Shown here one piece after another: positions 56,846-64,000 of a DNA stretch of 64,000 nt (position 1 is its first letter; every line of letters starts with the position of its first letter). Under the pieces are notes generated by a model, which saw only the letters and a list, made by a program, of their open reading frames with translations, was not told the origin of the DNA and searched no databases. The translations under genes were made by a program, and so were the position numbers. The DNA is from Microlunatus parietis. Its GTDB lineage: Bacteria; Actinomycetota; Actinomycetes; Propionibacteriales; Propionibacteriaceae. The DNA lies in assembly GCF_013407955.1 (NCBI RefSeq), contig NZ_JACCBU010000001.1:992001-1056000 (forward strand), read 5' to 3'.

Positions 56846-56931
56846 GTCCGGGTGGCGGAATTGGTAGACGCGCTAGCTTGAGGTGCTAGTGCCCGTTATA
56901 GGGCGTAGGGGTTCAAGTCCCCTCTCGGACA
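56846..56931 (+). tRNA. tRNA-Leu (anticodon GAG)
   Basis: Class II tRNA of 86 bases. Acceptor arms GTCCGGG and CTCGGAC pair with one G-U; the anticodon GAG sits in GCTTGAGGT; a long variable arm (TGCCCGTTATAGGGCGT) and the T-loop GGTTCAAGTCC are present. CCA is not encoded directly. It reads CUC (and CUU) codons. Confidence 0.96.
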
Positions 56932-56967
56932 CACAGATCGACCAGCAGCGGGAGCTCGCCCGAATGT

Positions 56968-57921
56968 TCAGAACGTGGCGATCGGGTTGATCGGACTGCC
57001 GGAGGTCCCGGCGTAACGGACCGGCGCGACGGCGAGCTGAAAGTCCCATTGGCCGAGTTCAGCGGCCGTCCTGGTGCACTCCTCCAGGTCGCAGTTGTCG
57101 AGCAGCCACAGGCCCATCGCCACCAGGCTCACCGCGTGGACCGGCATCAACACGGCGTCGTACCCCGACGGCTGGACGTCCTGAGGCGTGTCGGCGCCGA
57201 TCAGGGCGACCTCGCGTTCCCGCAGCCAGGGCAGACAGGACGCGTGCCAGCCGGCCTGCGTCATGCCACCCGTGTCACCGACCTCGTGCCGGACCCGGCC
57301 GTAACCGGTCCGCAGGAGCAACGCGTCGCCGGTGCGCACCCGTACCCCCTGGCGACGTTCGGCCTCCTCGAGGTCCTCGGGAAACACGCCCTCCCCCGGC
57401 TCCAGCCAGTCCACGCCGCGGGCGGCCGCGACGTCGAGCAGCACGCCCCGGGTGACGATCCCGTTCGCCGCCGCCGTGACCGCCGCCCAGGCCGATCCCG
57501 TGTCGGCACTGACCAGTTCGTGCGAGCGCCCGTTGTACATCCGGCCGTCCCAGAAGAGATGGCACGGCGAGTCGAGGTGGGTGATCGTGTTGCCGTGGAA
57601 CAGGATGCCGAGGCGTTCGTTCGAGAAGCCCCAGCGCCGGTCCTGGTGGAAGGCGGGCGGCATGTGCTCGGCGCCCGGCATCTCTGCGGCACAAGGGCAT
57701 GACGTCGTCGCACGTTCCATCTCCGCGGGCACCGAGATCTCCCAGCCGCAGGACACGGCCCGACCGTGCCGGACCGCCCGCGCGGCCGCCAGCCGGACCT
57801 CGTCGGTGATGTGGTTCAGCGTGCCGAGCTCGTCGTCGTCACCCCAGCGCCCCCAGTTCGACAGCGTGTCGAAATAGCCGAGCACGTCGTCCTGAGTGGG
57901 CATCGATCGTTCCGCGGTCAT
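56968..57921 (-). CDS. Cyclase-family protein (kynurenine formamidase-like)
   Basis: 317 residues from the ATG at 57921 (MTAERSMPTQ); nine earlier codons in frame are doubtful. The metal-binding signature HGNTITHLDSPCHLFWDG (near 110) matches the H-x3-H-x-D-x3-H motif of the cyclase/formamidase family, manganese or zinc hydrolases. LLRTGYGRV and VALIGADTPQDVQPSG are further family segments. Substrate unknown; no kyn genes nearby. Confidence 0.85.
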   Translation of the reverse strand: MTAERSMPTQDDVLGYFDTLSNWGRWGDDDELGTLNHITDEVRLAAARAVRHGRAVSCGWEISVPAEMERATTSCPCAAEMPGAEHMPPAFHQDRRWGFSNERLGILFHGNTITHLDSPCHLFWDGRMYNGRSHELVSADTGSAWAAVTAAANGIVTRGVLLDVAAARGVDWLEPGEGVFPEDLEEAERRQGVRVRTGDALLLRTGYGRVRHEVGDTGGMTQAGWHASCLPWLREREVALIGADTPQDVQPSGYDAVLMPVHAVSLVAMGLWLLDNCDLEECTRTAAELGQWDFQLAVAPVRYAGTSGSPINPIATF

Positions 57922-57974
57922 CCCAGCACCGTACGGCACTCCCCCCAAGCCGGCGGAATGCCTCCGGCTACCCT

Positions 57975-57996
57975 ACATACAAACCGACGTGTATGT
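57975..57996. promoter_or_regulatory. Predicted TetR operator
   Basis: ACATACA-N8-TGTATGT, perfect 7-base arms, 38 bases before the membrane-protein gene that is co-directional with a TetR gene. The size and AT-rich arms suit a TetR dimer. Confidence 0.6.
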
Positions 57997-58033
57997 TTCT
58001 TAGTGGGAAGCATCGACAACAGAGGACGGTGCC

Positions 58034-58867
58034 ATGAGCGAGCAGGCGATGATCGAACGACCGGTCCGGACGGCGGGAGCGGGGCCTTGGCGTCTCGCGG
58101 CCGTGGCCGTCGGAGTCCTGGAGGCGAGCGTGCAGAGTTGGGTGTACGGAGGCCCGGCGGTCGCCGGTCTGCTGGCCGGGGACGCAGTCGTGGAGGCCAA
58201 GGAAGGCCTGCGGATGATGGGGTACGCGATGGCGGCGGTCGGGTGGACGTACCCGATCGTGGTGATCATCTCCCACCGGCTGTCGGCGGCAGCGGGCCGG
58301 TCCCTGCTGACCATGATCACGATCTTGAACGCGTCGTTCGGCATCCTCGGGCTCGTGTGCCAAGTGGTGCTCGGCGGCGGTGGGCCGCTCTGGATCCTGC
58401 CGTGCGCTGTGGCCGTGCTGACCTGGCTGGCCCGACCGCCGCGGCCGGTCGAGGTCATGGCGGGCCCAAGGCGAGTCGGTGGCAGGGCCGTCCTGTTCTG
58501 GATCACCGCTGCGCTGACGACGGTCACGACGCTGTTCCACGTCGGTTGGGCCACCGTGCAGAGTTGGCCCGCGCAGCTGCTGGCCAGCAACACGGCGGCG
58601 CCGCAGCGCGCCGAGTTCTCCGGGATCTGGTGGTTCAGCTGCGTCCTGTTCATCTCGGTCGTGACCGTGTTGATCTTGTCGCTGCGGCTGCCCGCCCGGG
58701 CGGGACGAGCCCTGGTCCGGTACGCGGCCGTGTTGGTTGCGATCATCGCGATCACCCGGACCGTGACCATGATCATGGGACTCGGTCCTGATCATCAGCC
58801 CGCCGAGCCGCTGATCGCGGGCGCCCTGGCCGTACTGATCTTCCTCAGTGCCCCGCGGGTACGCTGA
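58034..58867 (+). CDS. Hypothetical membrane protein, probable target of TetR
   Basis: 277 residues with about eight hydrophobic helices and no recognised family. A His-rich segment or catalytic motif is not visible. It precedes a TetR gene by seven bases and both lie behind one predicted operator, so they probably form a self-regulated operon. Function unknown. Confidence 0.65.
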   Translation: MSEQAMIERPVRTAGAGPWRLAAVAVGVLEASVQSWVYGGPAVAGLLAGDAVVEAKEGLRMMGYAMAAVGWTYPIVVIISHRLSAAAGRSLLTMITILNASFGILGLVCQVVLGGGGPLWILPCAVAVLTWLARPPRPVEVMAGPRRVGGRAVLFWITAALTTVTTLFHVGWATVQSWPAQLLASNTAAPQRAEFSGIWWFSCVLFISVVTVLILSLRLPARAGRALVRYAAVLVAIIAITRTVTMIMGLGPDHQPAEPLIAGALAVLIFLSAPRVR

Positions 58868-58874
58868 CGGACCG

Positions 58875-59486
58875 ATGGCCACCACGAACCCGACCCGACG
58901 GACGCAGCAGGAGCGCCGCGCCGCCAGCCGGACCGCCCTGGTCCGCGCCGCCGCCCAGGGCATCGCCCGGACCGGCTACACCAGACTCTCCCTGGAGGAG
59001 GTCGCGCGGGTCGCCGGCTACAGCCGAGGCGCGCTCTACCACCAGTTCGCCGGCAAGGAGGAGGTCGCGCTGGCCGTCGTCGAATGGGTCGACCGGACCT
59101 GGGACGCCGAGGTCGGCCCCGCGCTGGACCGCACCGGCGACCCGGCCGAACTCCTGCTCGCCCTGGCCGCCGAACACGCCCGGTTCTGCCGCCGACACGA
59201 CGTAGCGCGGGTGATCCAGGTGCTCCGGATCGAGTTCAACGACCCGGAGCATCCGGTCGGCCGAGCCATTGCGGCGACCGTCGCCAAGACCGAGGCCGAC
59301 CTGCTCCGGCTGATCCGGGCCGGCCGCCGGGACGGCTCCATCCCACCCGGCCCACCCGCGACCCAGACCGCCCAAGCCCTCGGCCACGCCCTGGAGGCCG
59401 TCAGCATCGGCGTCGCCGGCGCACCCTACGACGTCGCGCTCGCCGTACGAGCCGCCCGCGGCATCCTCGGCCTGCCCGCCGACTGA
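58875..59486 (+). CDS. TetR-family transcriptional regulator
   Basis: 203 residues from the ATG at 58875. The N-terminal helix-turn-helix reads LSLEEVARVAGYSRGALYHQF (about residues 37-57, cited in part); the C-terminal ligand domain has RFCRRHDVARVIQVLRIEF. Likely binds the operator at 57975-57996 and controls the membrane protein with itself. Confidence 0.88.
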   Translation: MATTNPTRRTQQERRAASRTALVRAAAQGIARTGYTRLSLEEVARVAGYSRGALYHQFAGKEEVALAVVEWVDRTWDAEVGPALDRTGDPAELLLALAAEHARFCRRHDVARVIQVLRIEFNDPEHPVGRAIAATVAKTEADLLRLIRAGRRDGSIPPGPPATQTAQALGHALEAVSIGVAGAPYDVALAVRAARGILGLPAD

Positions 59487-59522
59487 ACCCGTGGCGGCGT
59501 CCGGGTCAGACGGGAGGGTCGT

Positions 59523-59984
59523 TCAACTCCAGGAGCCGGGCTGCTGCCGGGTGCTGACATTGAGCCGGTTGTACGTATTCGTCGTGGCGATCCAGAGCAC
59601 CAGCACGGCCAGCTCCTTCTCACCGTAGTGCTCCGCGGCGGCGTTCCAGACGTCGTCGGGCACGGGATCCGGCCGGTCGCTGAGCCGGGTGATCGCCTCC
59701 GCCAGGCCCAGTGCCGCCTTCTCCGCGTCGGTGAAATAGGGCGCCTCACGCCAGGCCGGGATCGTGGCCAGCCGCTGGTCGGACTCCCCGTCCTTTCTCG
59801 CCGAGGCGAAGCCCGCCTCGAGGCAGGGGGCGCAGCCGTTGATCTGGCTGGTCCGCAGATGCACCAGTTGCAGGGTCTCGGCCGGCACACCTTTGTCGCG
59901 GATCGCGTTGCCGAGCGCATAGAGCGCCTTCCCGGCCTCCGGGAAGTAGCCGGCCGGGTTCTTCATCCGTGCTTCCATGATCAT
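59523..59984 (-). CDS. AhpD-like carboxymuconolactone decarboxylase-family protein
   Basis: About 150 residues. The redox motif INGCAPCLEAG (CxxC near residue 50-53) with the preceding HLRTSQ identifies an AhpD-like alkylhydroperoxidase fold. It is divergent from an ECF sigma gene and its promoter matches the sigma's presumed motif (60030-60056), so it is the likely target. Start codons at residues 1, 3 and 7 are possible. Confidence 0.87.
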   Translation of the reverse strand: MIMEARMKNPAGYFPEAGKALYALGNAIRDKGVPAETLQLVHLRTSQINGCAPCLEAGFASARKDGESDQRLATIPAWREAPYFTDAEKAALGLAEAITRLSDRPDPVPDDVWNAAAEHYGEKELAVLVLWIATTNTYNRLNVSTRQQPGSWS

Positions 59985-59994
59985 TCCTTCGCGT

Positions 59995-60021
59995 TGTCAC
60001 ACGAACCCCGATTGGTTCGTC
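59995..60021 (+). promoter_or_regulatory. ECF-type promoter of the sigma gene
   Basis: TGTCACA (59995-60001), 16 bases, CGTC (60018-60021): to my memory this is exactly the published ECF41 promoter pattern. It reads towards the sigma factor gene, which implies autoregulation. The spacer also holds an inverted repeat ACGAACC/GGTTCGT. Confidence 0.75.
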
Positions 60022-60029
60022 AGGCCGGT

Positions 60030-60056
60030 GACGGACACCGACGAGAGGATGTGACA
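60030..60056 (-). promoter_or_regulatory. ECF-type promoter of the AhpD-like gene
   Basis: On the minus strand TGTCACA (60050-60056), 16 bases, CGTC (60030-60033). It has the same pattern and spacing as the divergent promoter and reads towards the AhpD-like gene. Confidence 0.75.
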
Positions 60057-60057
60057 G

Positions 60058-60999
60058 GTGCCGGAGGACAAGATGGACCTGCCGACCGAGGACATGCTGA
60101 CCGCGGCCTTCGAGGACGACCGGTCACGCCTGCGCCGTGTCGCGTACCGGATCCTCGGATCGGCCGGCGAAGCCGACGACGCGGTGCAAGACGCCTGGCT
60201 TCGGCTGCACCGGTCCGACCCGAGCGAGATCGACAACCTGGCCGGATGGCTGACCACGGTCGTCTCCCGGATCTGCCTGGACCAGCTGCGGACGCGGCGC
60301 ACGCGACGGGAAGACTCCCTGGACGCGCGCCCGACCGAGCTGCGCGACGACGAGGATCACGGCCCCGAGCAGCAGGCCGTGCAGGCCGACTCGATGGGCG
60401 CGGCCCTGATGATCATCCTGGACACCCTGGCCCCGACCGAACGGCTGGCGTTCGTCCTGCACGATCTGTTCGCGGTGCCGTTCGACGAGATCGCCCCGAT
60501 CATCGACAAGACGCCGGCGGCGAGCCGACAGCTGGCCAGCCGGGCTCGGCGCCGGGTGCGCGGCGGCTCGACGTACGATCGCTCGCGTACCGATACCGAC
60601 GGCACTCGTGATCAGACCCGGCAGACCGAGGTGGTCGCCGCCTTCCTGGACGCCACCCGCAACTCCCGGTTCGACCGCTTGCTCACCCTGCTCGCGCCGG
60701 ACGTGGTGCTCCGAGCCGACCCGATGGCCGTCGCAGCGGCCAAGGCCAGTGCCGACCGCGGCGCCCCACGCATCGAGGCCGAACTGCGTGGCGCCAAGGC
60801 CATCGCGAAGGCTCTGGCGGGGTCCGCTCAAGCCGCCCAGGTCGCCCTGGTCGACGGCTTCGCAGGCGCCACCTGGGCCCCGGGCGGCCAGCCGCGCTCG
60901 GTCTTCGAGATCAGCATCCGCGACGGCAGGATCGTCAGCATCGACCTCTACGCCGACCCCGACCTGGTCGCCTCGTTCGACGTCGAAATCCTGACCTGA
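60058..60999 (+). CDS. ECF sigma factor with SnoaL-like C-terminal domain
   Basis: 313 residues from the GTG at 60058, with GAGAGGA upstream; an ATG at 60073 is an alternative. Region 2 reads LRRVAYRILGSAGEADDAVQDAWLRL and region 4 reads LAPTERLAFVLHDLFAVPFDEIAPI. A SnoaL-like C-terminal domain (about 195-313) is typical of the ECF41 and SigJ-like groups, where it modulates sigma activity in place of an anti-sigma factor. No anti-sigma gene adjoins it. The divergent AhpD-like gene is the classical partner type. Confidence 0.88.
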   Translation: MPEDKMDLPTEDMLTAAFEDDRSRLRRVAYRILGSAGEADDAVQDAWLRLHRSDPSEIDNLAGWLTTVVSRICLDQLRTRRTRREDSLDARPTELRDDEDHGPEQQAVQADSMGAALMIILDTLAPTERLAFVLHDLFAVPFDEIAPIIDKTPAASRQLASRARRRVRGGSTYDRSRTDTDGTRDQTRQTEVVAAFLDATRNSRFDRLLTLLAPDVVLRADPMAVAAAKASADRGAPRIEAELRGAKAIAKALAGSAQAAQVALVDGFAGATWAPGGQPRSVFEISIRDGRIVSIDLYADPDLVASFDVEILT

Positions 61000-61017
61000 G
61001 CCCATACTCCCTCGACA

Positions 61018-61617
61018 CTAGGAGCTATCAACGTCGCGGGACGGCTTGCCGAAGAGCAGGTCGAGGTGGGCATCCAGTACGGCGGCGGCGTGCGTCTCGG
61101 CGTACTGCCCAGAGAGAACTTGCACGCCGAGGCCGTCGGCAAGCGCCAGCAGCCCGGTCGCCGCGAGTTCGGGGTCGATGCCGTCAGCTCCGGTCGCACG
61201 CAGTTGCTGCGCGATGAACTCGCGCATTCCGGCGGCATCCGTACGCAAACCTTCCTGGATCGCCGGCTTCACAGCCGCGTACGCGAGGAAGGCCAGCCCG
61301 ACGTGGCCCTCGAGCCGCCGGGTCTCGTCGAGCGGCAGAATCTGGAGCAGGACGCCACGGACGAGCTCGCGCGGAGACGCCGCCGGCGCGCCCACGGCAT
61401 CCGTCCGAGCTCGGATCCGGCTTCCCACCATGCCGAGTGCGAACGTCATCATCTCGTCCTTGTTGCGGAAGTAGTGCTGCACCATCCCGGTCGAGACACC
61501 CGCCTCGGCTGCCACGTGTCGCAGGCTGACACCCTCCAGACCGTGTGCGGCGGCAAGCCGCATCAGGGCGTCGGCCAGCAGTTCGCGGCGTTGACCATGG
61601 TCGACCTTGCGCGGCAT
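61018..61617 (-). CDS. TetR-family transcriptional regulator
   Basis: 199 residues. The helix-turn-helix is VSLRHVAAEAGVSTGMVQHYF near residue 30 (quoted in part), followed by a BetI-like C-terminal domain with VGLAFLAYAAVKPAIQEG. It is divergent from the PEP-utilising phosphotransferase gene across 110 bases that hold two tandem repeats, so it probably represses that gene and itself. Confidence 0.87.
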   Translation of the reverse strand: MPRKVDHGQRRELLADALMRLAAAHGLEGVSLRHVAAEAGVSTGMVQHYFRNKDEMMTFALGMVGSRIRARTDAVGAPAASPRELVRGVLLQILPLDETRRLEGHVGLAFLAYAAVKPAIQEGLRTDAAGMREFIAQQLRATGADGIDPELAATGLLALADGLGVQVLSGQYAETHAAAVLDAHLDLLFGKPSRDVDSS

Positions 61618-61629
61618 TCGGCGATTTTA

Positions 61630-61672
61630 CATTGCGCCTGTATTGTCAAATCTATGCATTGCAGTCGTATTG
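61630..61672. promoter_or_regulatory. Tandem sites between TetR and the phosphotransferase gene
   Basis: CATTGCGCCTGTATTG (61630-61645) and CATTGCAGTCGTATTG (61657-61672) are direct repeats with starts 27 bases apart. Each is a weak palindrome, so two TetR dimers may bind side by side. Confidence 0.5.
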
Positions 61673-61728
61673 GAACTGTGTCGGTCGGTCACTGAGGATC
61701 GGGTCGGCGCAAGGGAGGGAGGCCCCGC

Positions 61729-64000
61729 ATGAACGTGCTCGAGTTGACCGAGATCGGGATCGGACAGCGAGACCTCGTCGGCGGCAAGGCGGCAGGCCTT
61801 GCTGGACTGGTCCACCTCGGTGAGCGGGTGCCGGACGGCTTCTGCGTGACGACCGAGGCGTATGCGAAGGGGGTGGTGCCGCGCGCCGAGGTGCTCGCGG
61901 CCTACGAACGCCTCGGCGGAGGGCCGGTCGCGATCCGCTCCAGCGCCACCGCCGAAGACCTACCGCACGCGAGTTTCGCCGGTCAGCAGGACAGCTACCT
62001 CGGAGTCACCGGCGACGAAGCATTGCTTCAGGCGATCGAGGCCTGCTGGGCTTCCCTGCACACCGTTCGCGCGACCGCCTACCGCGAGGCCAACAACATC
62101 CCGCACGACCGGGTACGGATGGCCGTCGTCGTCCAACGCATGGTCGATGCCGATGTCGCGGGCGTTCTGTTCACCGCCGACCCGTTGACCGGATCGCGCA
62201 GCGTGAGCGTGGTCGACGCCGCGCCAGGACTGGGAACCGCGGTCGTTGACGGATCGGTCATTGCGGACCACTACGTGCTGAACGGCACCAAGGAGAGCGA
62301 ACACGGTTGCCTCTCCCCGGCGCGGCAGCAGGAGTTGCGCGCGGCCGGTGAGCGCATCAGGAAGCTACTCGGCACCGAGCAGGACATCGAGTGGGCCTAC
62401 GACCGCGACGGGGAGCTGTGGTTGCTGCAGGCACGCCCGATCACCACCCTCTTCCCGGCACCCCCGCCGAGCGACAAACCCGGCCCGCGGCTGTACGTCG
62501 AGTTCGGCCACGTGCAGGGGATGCTGCAACCTGCCACACCGATGGGCATGTCGACGCTGAAGTCGATGCTGGCCGGCATGCTTGCTGCGTTCGGCTTCAC
62601 CGTCGAGATCGTCGACATCGGCGGGCGGCTGTATGGCGACCTGACCGACGCGCTGCGCGATCGCTCGACCCGGCAGCGACTCGTCAAGCTGATGGCCGTG
62701 GACTTCGGGCCGCGCGCACAGAAGGCCGTCGAACACCTGCTGGCCGACCCGCAGTTCGAGCCGAGGAAGACTTCCCGCAAGCGCAATGCCGCCGCCATGA
62801 AGACCGGCCCGAAAGCTGCCCTCGGGATTCTCAGTGCGCTGGCCCGTCCCGAGCGGGCGCGGTCCCGGGTGTTCGGCGAGATCGAGCGCCTCCGCCGGCA
62901 GCCGGCGACCGATCCGGCCACGGTCGCTGAGGTGTTGGACCTGCTCGAGCGTGATGCGGAGTCGAGCACGGTCACCGACGCGATCGTCTGGCCCGTGGTC
63001 AGCGGGCTCGCCGTGTCTGCCGCCCTCCCGCCGCTACTCAAGGGCATCGCGAGCGAGGACGAGATCCGCACGGTGCTCGGTGGAATGCCGCACAACGTGA
63101 CGATCGAGATGGACCTCGCCCTGTGGGACGTGGCCCGGCGGGCGGAGCCGTACCGAGAGATGCTGCTCAACACTCCGCCATCAGAACTCGCGGCTGCCCA
63201 ACTGGCGGGTCGGCTGCCGGACATCGGCCTCGACGCCTTTCTCGAGCGGTACGGCATCCGGTCGGCCGCCGAGGTCGACGTCGGCGTACCGCGCTGGGCC
63301 GAGGCCCCGACGCCGGTGTTCACGATGCTCGCCAATTGCCTCCGGGTCACCGACCCCGAGCAGGCACCGGATCGTCGCTTCGAGCGCGCCGCGAAGAAGG
63401 CCGAATCGATGGTCTCCGAACTCACCCGGCGGGCCCGTCGCCAGCATCCGCTTCGGGGCCGGCTCGCCAGCTTCTTCCTGCGCAGGTCAAGGGAACTGTC
63501 CGGACTGCGCGAGGCGGGAAAATTCGCCGGGCTCTACGCCTTGCGCGACCGCCGCCGCCAGCTACTCCTGGTCGGCGAAGACCTCCTCGCGAAAGGCTTG
63601 CTGGCAGCTGCCGACGACGTCATGTTCCTTCAGCTCCACGAGCTGCGCACGGTGGTGGAGACCGGTGCCGACTACCAGGACACGATCGCCCAGCGGCGCG
63701 CGGAGCATGAGCGCGAACTGCGCCGCCGCACCGTTCCGGTCGCTCTGCTGTCAGACGGCACGGATGTGGAAACACTCCTGCCGTCCCCGCCATCCCACGG
63801 CGACACTCTCACCGGTACCGGCGCGGCACCCGGCCGCGTCACAGGCCGCGCCCGGGTGATCCATGACCTCTCCGACGCCTCCATAGAACCCGGCGAGATT
63901 CTCGTCACCCCGACCACCGACCCAGGATGGACGCCACTCTTCCTGACAGCCGGCGGTCTCGTCACCGAGAGCGGTGCCGTGATGGCGCACGGACCCACGG
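61729..64000 (+). CDS. PEP-synthase/rifampicin phosphotransferase-like protein (C-terminus cut off)
   Basis: At least 757 residues; the window ends within it. It starts at ATG 61729 behind GGGAGGGAGG. The N-terminal ATP-binding domain shows VGGKAAGLAGL, VAIRSSATAEDLPHASFAGQ and VLFTADPLTG, with WLLQARPITTL near residue 240. A long variable middle follows, and a phosphohistidine swivel domain begins near residue 690 (GAAPGRVTGRARVI), with its histidine in VMAHG at the window end. Architecture fits rifampicin phosphotransferases or PEP synthases; which of them cannot be settled. Divergent TetR likely controls it. Confidence 0.82.
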   Translation, partial: MNVLELTEIGIGQRDLVGGKAAGLAGLVHLGERVPDGFCVTTEAYAKGVVPRAEVLAAYERLGGGPVAIRSSATAEDLPHASFAGQQDSYLGVTGDEALLQAIEACWASLHTVRATAYREANNIPHDRVRMAVVVQRMVDADVAGVLFTADPLTGSRSVSVVDAAPGLGTAVVDGSVIADHYVLNGTKESEHGCLSPARQQELRAAGERIRKLLGTEQDIEWAYDRDGELWLLQARPITTLFPAPPPSDKPGPRLYVEFGHVQGMLQPATPMGMSTLKSMLAGMLAAFGFTVEIVDIGGRLYGDLTDALRDRSTRQRLVKLMAVDFGPRAQKAVEHLLADPQFEPRKTSRKRNAAAMKTGPKAALGILSALARPERARSRVFGEIERLRRQPATDPATVAEVLDLLERDAESSTVTDAIVWPVVSGLAVSAALPPLLKGIASEDEIRTVLGGMPHNVTIEMDLALWDVARRAEPYREMLLNTPPSELAAAQLAGRLPDIGLDAFLERYGIRSAAEVDVGVPRWAEAPTPVFTMLANCLRVTDPEQAPDRRFERAAKKAESMVSELTRRARRQHPLRGRLASFFLRRSRELSGLREAGKFAGLYALRDRRRQLLLVGEDLLAKGLLAAADDVMFLQLHELRTVVETGADYQDTIAQRRAEHERELRRRTVPVALLSDGTDVETLLPSPPSHGDTLTGTGAAPGRVTGRARVIHDLSDASIEPGEILVTPTTDPGWTPLFLTAGGLVTESGAVMAHGPT

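Overview
The window is high-GC actinobacterial chromosome. Three things point there: a mycothiol ligase gene (mshC), F420/LLM-type oxidoreductase genes, and the conserved cluster of SCO1664-family, DUF3090 and MSMEG_4193-type phosphatase genes. The order infC-rpmI-rplT-SpoU methylase-pheS-pheT and an argCJBDFRGH operon fit the same phylum. A relative of the Propionibacteriales is my guess, but I cannot place the genus from sequence alone.

Layout. 1-5.3 kb: an rRNA operon on the minus strand (23S cut by the window edge, ITS, 16S, leader) with three tandem sigma-70-type promoters. 5.7-9.7 kb: tyrS, sthA and an acetamidase/formamidase gene. 9.7-18.5 kb: an eight-gene arginine operon with overlapping starts and stops. 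18.5-23.2 kb: a paired ABC exporter and an AbiEi/DUF559 protein. 23.3-33.6 kb: the translation block (pheT, pheS; SpoU methylase, rplT, rpmI, infC with a structured leader), interrupted by a GH106-like glycosidase, a frameshifted PPOX-family gene and an LLM oxidoreductase. 33.6-36.5 kb: sseB-like, small membrane protein, PH-domain protein, hisG, hisE. 36.5-42.7 kb: a wrecked solute-binding-protein gene, an ngcEFG-like sugar importer, and ribM under an FMN riboswitch. 42.7-43.3 kb: a repeat-rich non-coding block. 43.3-52.4 kb: mshC, a LysR/MFS pair, the SCO1664/DUF3090/phosphatase cluster, a VapBC-like pair and uppP. 52.4-57.9 kb: F420 LLM, aldo/keto reductase, DUF5703, M20 peptidase, VIT-family transporter, tRNA-Leu and a cyclase-family gene. 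58-64 kb: three regulator-target units (a TetR with a membrane protein, an ECF sigma factor with an AhpD-like protein, a TetR with a PEP-utilising phosphotransferase).

The most unusual signal is a family of four structured repeats, each about 65 nt. Each has an outer stem that keeps pairing by compensatory changes and an interior of exactly 37 nt with most positions invariant. Three copies begin within a few bases of the stop codons of pheT, the SpoU methylase and mshC. The fourth is inverted relative to the mshC copy, and the pair encloses a duplicated array of GCGACCGTT palindromes. Other notable signals are two divergent promoters that both match TGTCACA-N16-CGTC between an ECF sigma gene and its AhpD-like neighbour, eight copies of the octamer TTGATCAA, a 78-nt near-palindrome upstream of uppP, an attenuator-like leader and ATC start for infC, and a hairpin that would hide the ribosome binding site of the ABC exporter.
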